From the NCBI GenBank assembly GCA_905160935.1, contig CAJHZI010000564.1, forward strand, positions 988,501 to 1,052,500: a stretch of DNA of 64,000 bases, given 5' to 3'. The notes under the pieces are model-generated. The model had not been told where the DNA came from. It did no database searches and worked only from the letters and a program-made list of their open reading frames with translations. Below are positions 1 through 10,290 of this stretch, one piece after another. Made by a program: the position numbers and the translations under genes. Origin of the DNA: Enchytraeus crypticus (taxonomy: Eukaryota; Annelida; Clitellata; Enchytraeida; Enchytraeidae). Each line of letters begins with the position of its first letter. Position 1 is the first letter of the stretch.

Positions 1-49
1 TCAAGGTCTGATATATCTAGATTTTTATATCGAATTACGACATATTCGT

Positions 50-315
50 GTTTTGTCCTGGTTGTCCAGGTTGTGTCCGGGTTTCTGAAGAATAGACCCA
101 CCGTGGACTGTACGTATCGTAAAATGCGACAAAACGTAAAACATAAACCTACGTCAGTAAGAACATTCGAATGGTTATTGCCTAGGAACCAAAAATTGCT
201 ACGAAATATTCTACAACGAATCAAAAAGGTTTGAAGTGGAGCTGGCATCCTGACCCTAGCTAAACTGAGATTCCAGGGATAATGATGATGATGACGATGA
301 TGATGATGATGATGA
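50..315 (+). mobile_element. SINE-like element with (GAT)n tail
   Basis: It starts with TGTCCGGGTTTCTGAAGAATAGACC and a CGTGGACTGTACGT block, runs through a TGCCTAGGAACC region, and ends CCTGACCCTAGCTAAACTGAG ATTCCAGGG followed by (GAT)n. The same order of blocks recurs at 18060-18285 and, reversed, at 10090-10290, 19540-19760, 32470-32640 and 48945-49150. The last 40 bases before the tail match the 3' end of a LINE in this window. Confidence 0.7.
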
Positions 316-455
316 CGATAATTGACAATAAACATATTGGCATGCACGAATAAACGTCATTAACAGATAGATAATAAACAAATTAACTAGTTAGATTAAT
401 TTTCAGCATTCAGTTAGCTTGTTGCAGATATTTAGACCCCTAATTTTTAATCTCA

Positions 456-592
456 ATGGCTGGAGCCAGTGGCGATGTCGGTAATAAACTCTACCACTGA
501 TCAGTATGTGCGGGGTTCGAATCCTGGGCTCGCCGTTACTGACATCGCTTTCGAGTGCGGAAACTGACGTTAACATTAGCTTTTTTACAAAA
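456..592 (+). mobile_element. tRNA-like SINE (family A), copy 1
   Basis: The core reads GGAGCCAGTGGCGATGTCGG, GATCAGTATGTGCGG, the B-box-like GGTTCGAATCC, TGGGCTCGCC, then GACATCGCTTTCGAGTG and a GACGTTAACATTAGC end. About fifteen copies occur in the window on both strands. It is a repeat, not a functional tRNA: no cloverleaf folds and copies diverge. Confidence 0.75.
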
Positions 593-857
593 TGTATGGA
601 TAATTGTATGGATAATCTCATTCTAATTCAAGTGGAACTTCCATTGCTTTCCTCATTGCACTCGTAATTTTTGTATTTGCAAAATCGCAATTTCTAAGTT
701 GCAAACAATAAAATATTTAATTAATTTCAAGTTTAATCAGTTATTATCGAACGAATAATTGATTGATTAATTAATTGTAACTTATAAAAGAGTTCAAATT
801 GACGATTAACTTGTAAAAATGTTAGTGTTAAAAAGACTTGATTGATTTATTATACAG

Positions 858-992
858 TTCAGTTTTCAGTTCAAGGGAAGCAAGAATAATGACATCACCC
901 AGGATGTTGTATCAGATCCTAACGACAATGTCGTCATGTTTCGTTTAAGTCAGCAAGGTCATGATGCTGTTTTTATCAATGATTTCAACAAG
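858..992 (+). CDS. BRICHOS exon 1 (N-terminal half of domain)
   Basis: This stretch is open in one frame for 45 codons, preceded by TTATTATACAG and followed by the donor AAG|GTATGC. A second acceptor, GTTTTCAG, would start the exon at 870 in the same frame. The translation has the BRICHOS pattern of a Val-rich strand, an Asp/Asn turn (SDPNDN), a second strand (VVMFRL) and VFINDFNK. It ends in phase 0. Confidence 0.72.
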
Positions 993-2417
993 GTATGCAA
1001 TCTTTGAATATCATTCCTGTTCGCATATTATAGCGAGTCGATTTAGTTAGAGAATGGAATACCTGTGAATAATATTAGCTAGGATTATATGGTCGTCTAG
1101 GGGCACATCGCTCTAGCATAATCCCGATCCCTAGAGACTCAGGAAATTTAAGTCTAAGTTAGATTCATTTAACTCCCTCTTCCTTCCAGGTCCGAAGTTG
1201 GCTCCCAAGACTTGTTTTCCAAGACTTAGAATCTCAGTTTCAAATATTATGTTTTTAATTGCTTTGCTACATGGAACCAAATACCACATGACATCCGTAA
1301 GACAAATTCTACATGTATAACTGAGTTTTCCCAGTTCTATAAATTTTACTCTTATGACGGATGGTACTATTAACTAATTTCCTATATTTCTTATTAACAA
1401 GGTTGCTATGATGTATTGACTTCCACTTTAGCATCAATTAAAGGAAAACATAGTTATAGTCATCATCATCAGCATCATGATCATGATCATGATCATCATC
1501 ATCTTCCCTTGAATTCCAGTTTAACTAGGGTCTGGATACGAATAGATGAAGATAAAGATAATAGATAAAGATAGAAAAAGAATAGATAAAGCCTAGTAAT
1601 ACTAGGCCGACTTATTCTACCAAAAATGTATATGACAGGGACTTCAAATCATAAATATATCTTAACTAAATAATGGAGATAAGATAATAAATTATGACTT
1701 TACCAGCAGGTCTGGGCTATCTGTCAATCTTTGACTTTGTCTTGATAGTTAATAACATTTTAGTTATGATGACTTTAACTTCAGTTATGATAGACTTTAA
1801 CTTATAGCATTAAGGACTTTATAGACTTTATGATAGCATTAAGGAACTGAAATATCGTTTATTCTACCTGTATATTCGTTCTAAAACAGGGACTTCAAAT
1901 CATAAAGATATCAGCAGAAGACGTCGGGTCCAAGTGTTTCGTGACTCCACTGAATGTCTCTGAAGCACAGACCCGTCCAAGATAATTGATTCTTCGTCTA
2001 TGGTAAGAAACATGAGAGTTTATTCAGATTTCTGATAGAAAGACAAGATTATACAGGCATGTGTAAATACATTATAGCTTCTGAATCATTTCTGATTGGT
2101 TCAGGGTTTTTTCATTTGCAAACAACTTGCTGGATAAGAGATCGACCAGCATAAATGAAATGATAGAATATACCTGGATAGTTTGTCAGCAGAAATCTAT
2201 ACAAAAACTGCAAGTCTATATAAATAATACAAAGCTATAGATTTTGATATAAATATTTTGAGTTTTTTTGAGGTTTGACGCACTTGGTTAAGTTTGCTCG
2301 TCATAAGCGAAGTTAAGTAACGTCGCTCCCAATTAGTGCATGGATGGGTTCATCTTCGAAGAATGCGTGCTGACAGGTTTAAAAAAAAACATCCCCATTC
2401 TTAAGCCTTGCTGACTG

Positions 2418-2489
<72 letters not shown>

Positions 2490-5400
2490 TTGAAGATCTT
2501 TTATTCGTCAAATTTGACAACTAAGAACATTAACAAGTGTCGTACGAAGACCGAAACAGTGCAGAATACAAAATACAAATGCAATAACTAAACAATCTTA
2601 CACTAGAGCGCTTCCACAAAAATTGTTATAGACATTTTGTTTCATATTGCGTAACGTTATTTCGATTAAAGATTGGTAATTTAATTCTAAATTTACAATT
2701 CTACATAGAGTTCTCAAGTCTTTTGAAAAGATCGACCGTCTTAATACGCCTAAAAAAACTAAATTACATGACTTAATTCCTTCTTTGAAGAATTTCAAAC
2801 ATAAATAAGCACGAATTGAAGCAAAATCCATTCGGCCTAATCCCGCAACAAATACCCTGACAGAATCCCAGCGATTAAAACCAAAGATTCGACGATACAC
2901 TGAGTTCCAACATGCATTAAGATCAACAAGCTGCTCTTTGGAATAACTAACGGCTGTCGTCTGATGCTAGAAACGGTTCACAAATCTCCAATAATATTAA
3001 CTAGAACAATATAGAGACTACTGGGATCAATGTGATACCCCTATAATTATTAACGTCATTTACATCACCCAGTCTATCTTTTAACAAGGGGACAACAATA
3101 CCCTGACCGAAACTGGAAGGAACGTGGCCGTGCCATTGCCATGCTCCGAAACAGTAGACTCATATTAACTATAAGTAGAGGGTGTGCATTTACCAAATTT
3201 TCAGTACATAAACCATCAGGACCACAAGCTTTACCCAATTTTAACTTACGAATGTACCGGTCTACTAATTCTATTGTAATCAAATCAGGTGTACATGCGT
3301 CAGGTAATTGATTATCAACATGAGAACAAAGGTTCTTAAATTCATGAACAGCAGATGACTCATCAGTTGAAACGTTATATACCGATTCAAAAAAATTTGC
3401 AAACTCATCTGCAACAAGCAAACAATCGCTGGACCCATTTATACAGACATTTTTATCAATATTATTATACATTTTTTTGATCACGTTCTCCAAAATTCAT
3501 GGGTATTTTTACTAGCAAAGTGCTCAAGTAACTCATCATTATAACGATTTTCAAATTTAAACAAGGCTTCCTTGATAGCCATTTATATTTCAATCTAGAA
3601 CTAGTTTTGAGTTTACACAACCAACCAGTCCCGGGACGGCCGGCATCAACCCACAAAGAATGCAGAAAATAGACTTTCGGATAAAGAATGCCAGAAAATA
3701 GATCTCTCATTTCGTCCAAATAATCGTTCTAAAATGGCTTTAACGCATTGGTCGGAATACTAGGAATGGTATAATATTGAGCACATTTTAACGCATTTAA
3801 AATAGCTGTGTAATGCTCGTTTATACAATTTTTATGTAGTCTATTATCACAATCCTTTGTCGTACATTCGATGTGAGATTTATCATAGACCATACCGTGT
3901 AATAAATGACGTGTATTAGAATAATAGTCTGTAAGATTCCTTTATCCCACCGCACTTTGAACTGCTTAACAATCCTATTACGTGTAGTAACACTCGTAGG
4001 CTGTTGAGCCTGTGATACGTCCATCACTCGTAGGCTGTTGAGCCTGAGGTACGTCCATCACTCGTAGGCTGTTGAGCCTGAGGTACGTCCATCACTCGAA
4101 GGCTGTTGAGCCTGTGGTACGTCCATCACTCGTAGGCTGTTGAGCCTGTGGTACGTCCATCACTCGTAGGCTGTTGAGCCTGAGGTACGTCCATCACTCG
4201 TAGGCTGTTGAGCCTGTGGTACGTCCAAACGTAGAGTAATTGGACGATGATCACTAAAATTGTAACTAGAATCAATAACATCAACATAACTAATGAATGG
4301 TATGAGGGACTTTGACACAAAGAAATGATCAATGCGAGATGAGACTCCCAATGACTTATTGACGTACGTGTCTACAACTGAACTACGCACTAAATCATCA
4401 TATGGCATCATATGCACATCGTTAATTAAAGAATTCAAGATATTAAAACCAGCATTATTATTAGAACTTGCATTGCATTGTTCTGCCAATAGCACAGCAG
4501 CTCATTCACTACAGGTGCGCTATTAGCCATTATAATGTTTAATACACAAAGTTTTCAACTCCGCTATGACACTATGATATATTTAAGGAAAGTCCACGAG
4601 AATAAAGCTGGAACTATAAACTCTTCCATATTCTACCAATATTCTCATAGGATAAGTCCATATATTAGAGAAAAACGAATATTTAGTAATCCACAGCAGC
4701 TAAATTATTGTTATGGTCCGCCATGACACCATAGATCTATCGGATCTATAGATTATATATAGACAGCGACTACCAATTAGCAAGGAAAAAAGGATATAGC
4801 GAAGAAAACAAAATCGGAAGCTTAAGCAAAGAAAATTCTGCAGCAAGCAAAACTAAAATAAACTATTTTTAAAGTGCAGTCTCTTAATTATTTAAGACTA
4901 TAATTTTTTAATGTAAGCGCCTTGTGAGCATTAATTCTATGCAGGTTGTTGTGGTTATTAATGCACTTAATGTTTTGAAATTAGAAGAGAAACAACAAGA
5001 CACTAAATGAGATAGATTACCATAATCTATTGCGCGCATCTAGACTTCGAATATTGATTCATCATCAACATTTTTCACTTAAATCCCAGTTTAACTAGGA
5101 TTTGGATGCGAATAGACTCTCCCTCTCTGTCCCACACCATATCATCAGTCAATCTCCTATTTTTATGTCCTTCTTAATCACCGCATCACACGACAGTTGG
5201 GGTCTACCTCTCCCTAGCTTAATATCCAGCTCTTCCCTCCAAACTCTTTTTTCTACATTGTCATCTGCCTTTTAACAATATGCCCACACCATCTCAATCT
5301 CGACTGATCCAACTTATCCCCGATCCTCTCAACATTCAAATTAATCCTCACATATTCATTTTTCATTCTGTCCTTCCTGGTTTTTTCCACACATTAGACT

Positions 5401-7047
5401 TAACATTCTAATTTCTGCCACAAGCAAACTCGCCATAATGTATTGGTACAAATGACGCCTAACTAAATATACCGATTTACCTTATTAATCGATCCACATT
5501 TAGTAGAGTTCCCACATTTTTGCACTAATTTCTACTAGCTTCGGCAATCTAGTTTTCAGTATTTCCTTCTAGTTTTCACTAGTTTACACTCATTTCACTG
5601 CGTTCTTTTTATTTTTCAATAGTATTAAAATTTAATACATGTGTAAATATAGATGGGAAACGGAAATCAGAATAGAGGAAAAGAAGGATCCCTGCCATTT
5701 GAAATTGAGCACACGCCCGTCGCTGATCGTTCCTTCCTCACCAAAAAGGCTGCTGACGCGTGCTCGGGTGTGTCGCTTTACTGGGCCAGGAAGAAATGCT
5801 TGGACAAAGAGAATATGCTCCCCGCAAACGAAACCTCACACTCACGTAAGATGAAACTTACAAAATGCGGTATGAGAAAATATTAAATATTGATTTATAT
5901 ACATGTATATAATCTTTATTGACCACATTTAAGGCAGTATGAAACACTTAACAGAAATCAAATCAATCAAACCCACATCAACGTAAAAAAGGAGAGTAGA
6001 AGTGTATCCCTAGAAATACCAAACACTACTCCTGCTTTGTTGTCCTTCTCTCTCAATCCTTCTACATACGGTAGGCCTATATCTCTATTGCCAGATCCCT
6101 TGCCTAGAATGTCTCTCAAATAGCAGGTATGAGAAAGTTTCAAGACTCTTGCGCATTGTCTTATAGAAATAAAATTAATGAACATATTGTAACGCGTCAC
6201 ATATTAGCCACTTGAAGGAGAATTTGTGATGCTCTCATCTGTGTAGATGCTGCTTTGAAAAATTTGAAATTTATGATAGTTTGAAAAGTCAGCTATTATA
6301 GACTCAATGGTTTTCAATTAATCCTACAGTTAAGAGATAAAGATTTCATTAGCCGTTTTCAAAAAGGAGAAGCACAAATCTCTGACGGGTTAGAGAGGCT
6401 AGCGGCGTGGATAAAGTCCTTCGAAAAAATCTAACATTTTTATTTAGTAATTTTGGGTTTATTAAGAGTCTTAGCAAATGGATGCAGTTAACTGAAACAG
6501 AGATGATCAGAGCAACAATGAACAGAGACATATGGAGGAATATGACCATGACCGCCCAGGCTTGGAACAGGCACGGCACTTAGAGAAAAAGAAGCATTTT
6601 GGGCCTTAACGATCCCATAAAATTGGTCATAGAGGTTACCTAAAAGAATTTGCAAAACTATACATCAAAATAATGTTTATGTTGCTTTTAAAAATATTTT
6701 GAATGTAATGTATTATATTATTTTGATACTTTTAGAAAGTATTTTCAAAAGTGTCTTCAAAATATTTTGTATTTTTAATTTTTTTGCATATCACTTTCTC
6801 TTTTGCTTTTTATGAAAGGATCAACAAGCGCGATATTTACTACATGGGAACGATGTATGGCATGTACGGATATGGAGCATGCTGTGATGCATATTGGGCC
6901 TGCTATGTTAAGTTTGTCGAGTACTTCGACGGTTACAGATACTACTGCAATCATTACTATCAGACCACCTGGTGCTGCTATCCAAACAACGTCTACAATC
7001 CTCCCATAGCCTATCCGTACTGCACAGAGATATATTACTCGTATTGA
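858..7047 (+). CDS. BRICHOS-domain secreted proprotein gene (partial, possibly broken), with candidate C-terminal Cys/Tyr-rich peptide
   Basis: Exons at 858-992, 1890-2002 and 5653-5845 together read as a BRICHOS domain: an opening strand with ITQDVVSDPNDNVVMF, then AVFINDFNK, GLQIIKI, the first conserved Cys in KCFVTPLN, and the closing ADRSFLTKKAADACSG with the second Cys, followed by VSLYW. BRICHOS domains act as intramolecular chaperones in secreted or membrane proproteins and usually precede a C-terminal strand-forming peptide. A further coding exon (6819-7047) offers such a peptide: Lys-Arg followed by 71 residues with 20 Tyr and 7 Cys. Exons 1 and 2 join in phase 0. Exon 2 carries a frame disruption, and exon 3 (ending phase 1) does not join 6819 (needing two bases) without a further small exon. 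The N-terminal signal or anchor exon is not identified and may lie left of the window. The BRICHOS call is fairly secure; the link to the Tyr-rich exon and the integrity of the gene are not. Confidence 0.62.
1460..1545 (-). mobile_element. LINE/SINE 3' end with (GAT)n tail
   Basis: Read on the minus strand it ends CCCTAGTTAAACTGGAATTC then AAGGGAAGATGATGATG, the shared 3' terminus of the (GAT)n-tailed LINE and its SINE partner. Only the terminus is preserved. Confidence 0.6.
1635..1660 (+). repeat. Partial duplicate of the BRICHOS exon 2 acceptor and start
   Basis: The 26 bases here (ACAGGGACTTCAAATC onward) match 1886-1911, the acceptor AG plus the first codons of exon 2, with about one mismatch; similarity continues leftward (ATTCTACC at 1615 and 1861). 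The copy lies 251 bp upstream in the intron and ends in stop codons, so it is a decoy acceptor, not an exon. Confidence 0.7.
1890..2002 (+). CDS. BRICHOS exon 2 with first conserved Cys; contains a frame disruption
   Basis: Acceptor TTCTAAAACAG and donor ATG|GTAAGA bound 113 bp. Entered in phase 0 from exon 1 it reads GLQIIKISAEDVGSKC (Cys codon 1935-1937) and FVTPLNVSEA, as expected of BRICHOS, then hits TAA at 1983-1985. From about 1966 the third frame is open to the donor and ends in phase 0, which is what exon 3 needs. A 2-bp excess at the CACA of 1966-1969 would explain both the odd length (113 rather than 111) and the frame switch. Confidence 0.7.
2272..2385 (+). pseudogene. 5S rRNA-like sequence (degenerate)
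   Basis: The stretch GCGAAGTTAAGTAACGTCG, AATTAGTGCATGGATGGG and GAATGCGTGCTGACAGGTTT follows the order of the 3' two thirds of animal 5S rRNA (A/C-box promoter region and helix IV/V), with many substitutions. It is followed by a short A run. It may be a retroposed 5S pseudogene or the head of a 5S-derived SINE. Confidence 0.55.
2420..2488. repeat. (TA)n microsatellite
   Basis: About 34 uninterrupted TA units follow the 5S-like element. Confidence 0.95.
2580..4500 (-). pseudogene. Decayed non-LTR retrotransposon ORF2 (CR1/L2-like)
   Basis: Minus-strand fragments lie in ORF2 order. At 4495-4229 is the end of an endonuclease domain (SSRIDHFF, then the SDHRPITL motif); at 3719-3580 a linker with LWVDAGRPGTGWLCKLK; at 3493-3000 the start of reverse transcriptase (KLGKACGPDGLCTENL, then NNYRGITLIPV); at 2960-2598 the C-terminal end (YSKEQLVDLNACWN, VYRRIFGFNRWDSVR). 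The catalytic centre (FADD region) is missing between about 3000 and 2960, and frames shift several times. It lies in the intron of the BRICHOS gene, antisense to it, and cannot be autonomous. Confidence 0.75.
3991..4228 (-). repeat. 34-bp minisatellite inside the LINE, 7 copies
   Basis: Seven units of exactly 34 bp (3991, 4025, 4059, 4093, 4127, 4161, 4195) begin CACTCGTAGG. Each contains AGGCT-GTTG-AGCCT, a 5-bp-stem hairpin. Units differ at one or two positions (GAGG, GTGG or GTGA). Since 34 is not a multiple of 3, the array destroys the ORF. Confidence 0.95.
5060..5400 (-). pseudogene. LINE ORF2 C-terminus with 3' end and GAT-type tail
   Basis: On the minus strand the frame reads NLNVERIGDKLDQSRLRWCG, HIVKR, then (after a frame slip) VEKRVWREELDIKLGRGRP and IRIPTLVKLGFK, and stops near the TGATGA tail. 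This is the C-terminal region after reverse transcriptase in RTE-like elements. It shows that the CCCTAGTTAAACTGGGATT terminus seen in many repeats here is the coding end of a LINE. Confidence 0.7.
5653..5845 (+). CDS. BRICHOS exon 3 (C-terminal part with second conserved Cys)
   Basis: The exon starts after AAATATAG (in-frame TAG immediately before, so it must begin at 5653 in phase 0) and ends at CAC|GTAAGA in phase 1. It reads a polar Gly/Asn-rich linker, PFEIEHTPVADRSFL, TKKAADACSG with the second BRICHOS Cys (5761-5763), then VSLYWARKKC and a short hydrophilic tail with an NET glycosylation sequon. GC content is clearly higher than in the flanks. The shifted frame from 5639 is also open but shows no domain pattern. 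Confidence 0.65.
6819..7047 (+). CDS. Cys/Tyr-rich peptide exon after a Lys-Arg site (terminal exon)
   Basis: A long pyrimidine-rich tract ending TTTTTATGAAAG gives a good acceptor before 6819. The frame then reads Arg-Ile-Asn-Lys-Arg and 71 residues from DIYYMGTMYG to a TGA at 7045-7047. Those residues include 20 Tyr, 7 Cys (two CC pairs) and 3 Trp or Phe next to Cys, with little charge. Such composition suggests a secreted, disulfide-bonded, perhaps cross-linked or strand-rich peptide. It could be the cargo of the BRICHOS proprotein upstream or the last exon of a separate gene: the frame stays open leftward to 6736 through a hydrophobic run resembling a signal peptide, but without an ATG, and T-rich acceptor tracts encode such runs by chance. 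No family recognised. Confidence 0.6.
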
Positions 7048-7062
7048 TACACTCCAGGGATG

Positions 7063-7262
7063 TACTGTTAGATGACTCAACACTGATAAGTCAGCTAGAT
7101 GACTAAGCACTGACGAATCAGCTAAATGGCTCAGCACTGAAGAATCAGCTAGATGACTCAGCACTGATGTGTCAGCTAGGTGACTAAGCACTGATGAGTC
7201 AGCTAGATGACTAAGCACTGATGAGTCAGCTAGATGACTCAGCACTTTGGAGTTAGCTGGAT
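7063..7262 (+). repeat. 27-bp minisatellite just after the Cys/Tyr-rich CDS
   Basis: About seven imperfect copies of a 27-bp unit containing GATGACT, AGCACTGA and GAGTCAGCTA follow 16 bp after the stop codon, so the array would sit at the start of the 3' UTR. The antisense open frame (repeating SVLSHLADS) is an artefact of the 27-bp period. Confidence 0.9.
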
Positions 7263-7263
7263 G

Positions 7264-8535
7264 ACTAAACCAGCCAGAGACTCGAATTTCTGTACAAAGT
7301 TATCAGACTTAATCGTATCAGCAGTTTGTCATGAATGGACTATGATAAGAATAACTATGCAGTGTAAATCGCCAAAGGAACGTTCGCTCATAAGGTCTTA
7401 GAATTGAACTATAATAACGTATTGGTAACTTCAGTTAACTGCATAGTTACTTTTAGAGGAAACTACTGCTTCTGAAAACTGAAGTAAATAATCTAAAATT
7501 TAAGCATTGTTTCGCTACGTAATGCTTATTAAAACGAAATATTTAGGCCTGCTTGAACCAAATATGTCAATCCATAATAGAAGTTAGGCTTCTGTACATG
7601 TATATTATTGTACTGCGAAATATAGTGCTTTGTTTATTAGACTAATCTAATGATTTCGACTATTTATAATTTACGATTACTTATTTGTTCGCTAATGTGA
7701 CTTATTTCGACTTGGCTTTCATTTTACTCCTTCATTATTGTCTAGACGTAAAGAAATATATTCTTAAGACATTTATTGAAAAGTTTTATTAAGTTACGAC
7801 ATCATTGTTCGTCTTCAAAACGCCTTCCTTCTTTTGATGTGTATTTATTTTCTATTATGATTTTGCATTTTATTGTATGTTGCTTGCTGTACATTAATTG
7901 TTAATAATAACTAACAATAAACCTTTACAGTCGTTTTCTTCATACAAAGATTATGTCAGGGATGCCCCCCCCCCATCACACGTCACTACAAATCGATTTA
8001 CCCCAACAATTTTCATTCTTTCATTATACAGACTTTACTAATGTATCATATCCTCATATTAAATGTGTATGCAATCTAATAATTTTTATTGTTTTGTACT
8101 ATATAATTTATTTGATTTGTTCAAGAAATTAGAAATGTTAAACTGAGAACTGCTTGTTTCGCTACTTAAACGTCAAGTATTCGCAGGATTCATACCTTCG
8201 AATAAATCTTACTTTTACCTGGACTTGCATAATTCTTCTGGTGCCTGAAAGCTATCTCAAGATATACAGTAGACACATAAACGAATTAGGATAATAATTA
8301 GCTTAATTACTGGAAAATCTCAATTCCAAAGTTAAAATTGTCAAGTTTGTCAGGTTAACTGTCAAGTTCATTTGTCAACTTTACTTTGGTATATGCGAGC
8401 ACCAATATTTTCAACGAAGTCAGTTGTATTTAGTTAGCGCACAGGTTGTTGTAATATATAATTGTTACTAAAACTATGGTGTTAATTAAGAAACTACGAT
8501 TTGCCTGCTAAATTACTAACACTCCATAATTTAAG

Positions 8536-8590
<55 letters not shown>

Positions 8591-9120
8591 TATAAATCAG
8601 TAAATGCAATGCTGGTACAACATTTATTTAAGGGGGAGTTACAAAATTTATTTATGGGGCCTCGATTCGTATATATACCTATAGTTTCATCATTGTTAAA
8701 TATCACTAATTGAATTAGAACGAACAATTCACTGAATAATGATCAAAGTTCAAATTTTATTTAATAAAAACCATCCTAAAGAATGAGTTATTTTGAATAA
8801 AAAAATATAAATGGCACACAGTTACATGTAACTAATTTTATCGACGACATTGAACATGATCACTTTGCTTATAAATAATAATAATAATAATATATATATA
8901 TATATATATATATATTGGAATTTTTGTTATTAAATAATATTAGCAAACTTGTAATTGATTCACAATAACATTTAAATACGTGACCCATCACAACACAGAT
9001 TTTATCTAACACGTTTGAAGAAGCGTGACTGATGTAGCTTTCCGTTATTATTTTCCTTCGTCGGTGAAAGGAAATGGTATATCTGTAATACATTCATACA
9101 GTAGCAATTCAGTAGTCCGT
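7264..9120. other. Gene-free AT-rich stretch
   Basis: Nothing gene-like is seen. It holds a C9 run at 7970, (TA)n at 8541-8586 and (TAA)n(TA)n at 8877-8915. Confidence 0.6.
7916..7921 (+). promoter_or_regulatory. Possible poly(A) signal AATAAA for the Cys/Tyr-rich gene
   Basis: AATAAA lies 869 bp after the TGA on the same strand, in AT-rich non-repetitive sequence. In such AT-rich DNA the hexamer is common, so this is only a candidate. Confidence 0.3.
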
Positions 9121-9210
9121 GTGAATGAATGAGTGAGTGAATGAGTGAATGAGTGAGCGAGAGAGTCAATCAATCAATTAATCAAATAATAAATAAATAA
9201 ATGAAGCAAT
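9121..9210. repeat. Degenerate tetranucleotide repeats
   Basis: GAATGAGTGAGTGAATG units pass into TCAATCAATCAAT and AAATAAATAAATG runs. Confidence 0.85.
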
Positions 9211-9659
9211 CAATAATCAGGGAAAATTGTAAATTCGCGGTTACTAACAAGTGGCTATGCAGAGGACATTCCGGGCGCATGTAGTGCAGGCTTCGCATCA
9301 GTTAAAATAATTGTAGATAGGTTGATAAATAGATACACTGTATATTTTATATGTGTATATATTTAATTTTCACGAAATCACACAAACATAGTACACTAAG
9401 CAAAACCGACGTGACAAAGGACATATGGGCCTATCGGCTCTGACGTACTCATTACGGCGTACAAATAGAGAAGCCTGAAATATTTGCAGGATTCAACATA
9501 TATATTTATAATTCCTGATGTGCTCTAAAATGAGTTACGTAAATGTAACTTGTGAATATAAGGCTAAAAGACTCACATTGTAATGAAATGTGCATCTGTG
9601 ATGATATAACGTGCATGCATATATTACTTTAAATGCACGTATTTAGTAAATTATCCATG

Positions 9660-9780
9660 TTACCAGTCCCGTGAATGTCCGAGATTTTACTCTCTGGTCA
9701 GCTCTATTCATCCCATAACCTCTAGAGTAACAATTTGAAATTTCATGACGTCACCAACGCACTTACACAAGGAGCTATAT
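9660..9780 (-). mobile_element. SINE family B, copy 1 (partial)
   Basis: TGTCCGAGATTTTACTCTC and the TTCATGACGTCACC block match the copies at 30405-30550, 48225-48405 and 63075-63240. The tRNA-like box is lost here. Confidence 0.55.
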
Positions 9781-9793
9781 CGACAATCATATG

Positions 9794-9945
9794 TAGGAGG
9801 AGCCAGTGGCGATGTCATTAGGGTACTCCACCGCGGATCAGTATTTGCGGGTTCATATCCTGGGCTTGCCCGTCACTGACATCGTTTCAAGTGAGGAAAC
9901 TGACGTTAACATCAGCTTTACATTAACTTTTTAGCTTTTAGGACT
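9794..9945 (+). mobile_element. tRNA-like SINE (family A), copy 2
   Basis: GGAGCCAGTGGCGATGTC, CGCGGATCAGTATTTGCGG and CCCGTCACTGACATCG match the family; the B box is altered to GGTTCATATCC. Confidence 0.75.
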
Positions 9946-10084
9946 TGCCATGTCGCAGGCATCGATTTATTTAAAGTATACAAGTACATACCGTGATCCC
10001 TTTTTCCAACTCTTCTTGTCTTGGCCAGTTCAGTGAGATACTCTAGCGCTTCGTGCAGTGAAATATCTGTTAGAATGATTAGCA

Positions 10085-10290
10085 TCATTATCATGATATT
10101 ATTATCACAATCAAACTATTTCCTTGAATCTCCGTTTAACTAGGGGTCGGAAAACGAATAGATCTTATTTCCATTCGTTTTAGAAAATTTTATAGCCATT
10201 TCTAGAGCCTTGAACTCGCCAATTTAATGCCTTTTCTGACGTTGGTTTGAATATAAGTGCTTGGTCGCCTTTTACGTCCATTATTTGCCT
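10085..10290 (-). mobile_element. SINE-like (GAT)n-family copy
   Basis: Reversed, it shows the shared 3' end (TTAAACGGAGATTCAAGG) and the inner blocks AGGCTCT AGAAATGGC and GTCAGAAAAGGCATT. The tail is short (ATTATCATGATAATG). Confidence 0.55.

Noticed and set aside
456..592. Possible functional tRNA gene
   Set aside because: Only a B-box-like motif is present. The sequence does not form a cloverleaf, and many diverged copies exist, so it is a SINE.
640..715. Hydrophobic stretch in an open plus-strand frame (FLIALVIFVF) that could be the anchor of the BRICHOS protein
   Set aside because: An in-frame stop precedes it with no ATG, no donor follows in phase, and AT-rich DNA readily encodes such runs.
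6775..7245. 156-codon minus-strand open frame with SVLSHLADS repeats
   Set aside because: It is antisense to the Cys/Tyr-rich exon and its 27-bp minisatellite; the plus strand has the better composition and a splice acceptor.
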